Below, piece by piece: positions 61,666 through 64,000 of a DNA stretch of 64,000 nt. Where the stretch lies: positions 5,933,415-5,997,414 of the forward strand of contig CM068383.1 of assembly GCA_034770075.1 (NCBI GenBank), written 5' to 3'. This DNA comes from Aralia elata. Its lineage: Eukaryota > Streptophyta > Magnoliopsida > Apiales > Araliaceae. The stretch's first letter is position 1. Each line of letters opens with the position of its first letter. The position numbers and the translations under genes are program-made. The notes under the pieces were generated by a model. It saw only the letters and a program-made list of their open reading frames with translations. It did not search any database and was not told where the DNA came from.

Positions 61666-62038
61666 GTTTTCACTAGGGGTTGGAATGAGTTTGTGCGGGA
61701 AAATAAACTCAACTGGAAGGATAGAGTTATTTTCTCTAAGTGCGAGTTAATTACACATCGATGCATCAAATACGGTTTGCAAGTTTTGTATGATTGATTT
61801 AGCTTATAATTACAACAAAAAAGTTGAGGAAATCTGTGTTGATGTGGGAGAAAATGTAGTTTTTGGCGCAGAAGAATTTGAATTTGAGGAAGGGGTGCAG
61901 AATCCTGAATATGTACTGAATGGTGATGACATTGAGGGAGAGAAGAATAACTTGGCAGACAAGGACTTGGTGGAATTTGAATCAGCTGATGCACAGAAGA
62001 ATAAAGGTTTAAAGCTTTTTGGCGTTCAAATTATTTGA
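61666..62038 (+). pseudogene. B3-domain transcription factor remnant, copy 3
   Basis: As in copy 2: the B3 end is open from VFTRGWNEF to the stop at 61795-61797, then an acidic frame 61790-62038 ends GLKLFGVQII. Confidence 0.6.
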
Positions 62039-63144
62039 GAGGGTGTGCCTTTATTCTTTTCTTTTTTTAACCGGTACGGTAGCTTAGCAGCAGCATTGCT
62101 AATTTAAAGTTTGAATATGCATCAGATAACTGTTCCCCGTTTCATTTCTGACTTTGGGGTTTATCTTAGGTAATACATTTCTTATCCTTTTTAGCGACAT
62201 TTATCTGAATTCTCAAGAATAAGTTGGAAAGGTTTTCCCATTAGTGGGAAAGGTATTTGTGCTTAGTTTCTGTTCTTAAATATGGAATTTGCTAGTTTGC
62301 TGGATAGATGCACTTTTGTTCTGGGTGGACATCGAATAAAGGGCTAAATACACTTCTGTTATATAAAGTATTACTAAATTTATAATTTGGCCCCCAAAAT
62401 AATTGAGCTTACAATTGCTACATAAATTACCTAATTACATACAATGTCCACTCCAAAATTTTTTTCCGACGGAAATTGACCGAAATACTCCATGCATTTT
62501 CCAGCAACTCATTTGATTTTCTACGGTTTGACCGTATTCATATATAGTTTGACTTCATTTAACAATAAAAATATTAATTTAAAGAATTGTTTTTATAATA
62601 ACTAATTTAAAGACTTAATAATGTAAAAAAAAAAAGAACTAAAAAAAATTACCACACAACCGCCGCCCCTTATTACCACCACTGTCCGCCATTGTTGCAC
62701 CACCACTACCACCAACATCACCAACACCATTACCAACTCCTCCATCTTCATCATCAATCAAATACCCCTTCTTTCCTAAACTCCAATCTTATCTCGAACT
62801 TTAAAATCAGAACACAATCTTCAAAATTTTCACCTTCAAATAGATAGACCTGAGCACAAAATTGAAAGTAAAGTGAGTATCAACAAAAAATAAATAAATT
62901 TGAACTCACCTTTTTCATCTTCTCTCGTTGTGAAAATTGAAACCCAGATTTGGATATTTTCTTCTTTCGTGTGTGAAAATTTTGGATGGTGGTAAGAATT
63001 GAAAGGGATTCCATAAAAGGTGAAGAAGAAAATTAGGGCTCATAAGGAGAAGGATAAAGATGAAGATGAAGAAGAAGATTTCTAAAACTTTTACCCCTTA
63101 GTTCGATAGGCGCGTTCTAGATTAAGAATAGGATTTGATGACTG

Positions 63145-63316
63145 CCATGATTGAATCGAAGCAATGCAAATCTTTCTGTCACTGCAAATGAGTCCTCTAA
63201 TGAATTCCTCCATAAGTACAAAATCGATTTTGTGGCTCATGATTCTCTCCCTTACGATATTCTAATGGAGCTGCAAATTATGTTTACGATTTTGTCAAAT
63301 CAATCAGTAAATTTAG
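63145..63316 (+). pseudogene. CCT: Captured CCT fragment, copy 3
   Basis: Identical in layout to copy 1, including the TGA in place of Trp and the frame change after LPY. Confidence 0.78.
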
Positions 63317-63834
63317 TATATGATTTTGGATTATAATCAGTATGTGATTTTGAATTTGGATATGCTGTATTCGAGAAGGAGCTTGGAGTTAGCTATGTGA
63401 AGGAGTAGAGCTTGGAGTTATTGTGGAAAAATTAGGAAGCAAATGATTTAACTATATGGGATATTAATTAGTACTACTTTTTATTTTTTTTAATTTAATT
63501 TTTTTGTTAAACATTATTTGGTATAATTTTTAATTTTATATTTTTAAAGTCAACATGATTTGAGGTGAATTATATTTAGAAGTATTTTTAATTTAGGGTT
63601 AATTGTATTTAGAAGTATTTTAATTTGAGGTTAATTATATTTAGAATTATTTTAATTTTTTAATGCAGTCAAACCGTATCTGAATACGGTCAAACCGTTT
63701 TTATAAAAACTAATCGGGTTGCCAACTTGGTCAGATATTTTGTCCAATTTCCATCGAAAAATGATTTTAGGGTAGACATTGTATGCAATTAGGTAGTTTA
63801 TGTAGCAATTTGTAAGCCCAATTACCTTAGGGGC

Positions 63835-64000
63835 GGGTTAAATGCTTTTTTGGTCACTGTATTTTAGGTCAACTTACAAATGGATAACTGAACTTTTTTT
63901 TTTTCTAACATTCAACTCATTGTACTTTACTTTTCTAACAAACCATTAGAAAAATTGTCTTGACTGTTAAGTTTTTTAACAGCAAATTGACATGGCAATG
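63835..64000. mobile_element. Nested Mutator-like element, copy 3, left end only
   Basis: GGGTTAAATGCTTTTTTGG after CTTAGGGGC (63826-63834); cut by the window. Confidence 0.75.

Larger units (their letters stand above)
53327..64000 (+). repeat. Tandem unit, copy 3 (right end cut by window)
   Basis: Third unit, seen from the retroelement interior to the start of the nested Mutator-like element. Offsets from copy 2 are 27073 at the retroelement, 27074 at the NPF stop, 27067 at DVL and 27045 at the Mutator-like element. Confidence 0.95.
62341..64000. mobile_element. Pack-type Mutator-like element, copy 3, cut by window
   Basis: Left TIR at 62341 preceded by TCGAATAAA (62332-62340). The right end is beyond the window. 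Confidence 0.83.

Noticed and set aside
1..64000. Endogenous pararetrovirus or other viral insert
   Set aside because: No movement protein, coat or reverse transcriptase-like sequence seen; the retroelement parts are LTR-type Ty3 and Ty1/copia.

Overview
This is plant nuclear DNA from a eudicot. The evidence is AT-rich sequence, split genes with GT/AG introns, a Ty3-type LTR element primed by tRNA-Asp, Ty1/copia remnants, Mutator-like elements with 9-bp target duplications, Stowaway-type MITEs and a tRNA-derived SINE. The SINE 3' half resembles the SolS type of Solanaceae and relatives, so an asterid is likely; this is inference.

The dominant structure is a head-to-tail tandem triplication of a unit of about 26-27 kb. 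Position 1 matches 26254 and 53327. Copy 1 is almost complete (1-26253), copy 2 complete (26254-53326), and copy 3 runs off the end (53327-64000). The order in each unit, left to right, is: non-autonomous LTR retrotransposon (+); NRT1/PTR-family (NPF) transporter gene (-); long-TIR element carrying an intact DVL/ROTUNDIFOLIA-like small-peptide gene (-); palindromic MITE; remnant of a B3-domain gene (+); Mutator-like element holding a broken choline-phosphate cytidylyltransferase (CCT) fragment, with a second Mutator-like element nested in its right TIR; MITE; broken Copia element; FG-nucleoporin-like fragment (-) abutting the Copia remnant; MITEs, SINE and microsatellites; a candidate small spliced gene (-); MITE and a long AT run; then the 3' tail of a lost NPF paralogue, split by the next LTR element.

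The two likely host genes are the NPF transporter (4 exons, about 535 aa if joined) and the DVL/RTFL peptide (98 aa). No NPF copy reads through cleanly. Each has its own 1-2 base indels, none is shared, and most lie in homopolymers, so assembly error explains them better than three independent pseudogenisations. DVL is open in all three copies.

Sequence quality is uneven. In copy 2, about 38.93-40.98 kb and 42.0-49.09 kb look like unpolished single-molecule sequence with many scattered insertions, and a 100-N gap at 47734-47833 replaces about 579 bp present in copy 1. ORFs there should not be trusted. Whether the array is real or partly an assembly product needs read depth and spanning reads.
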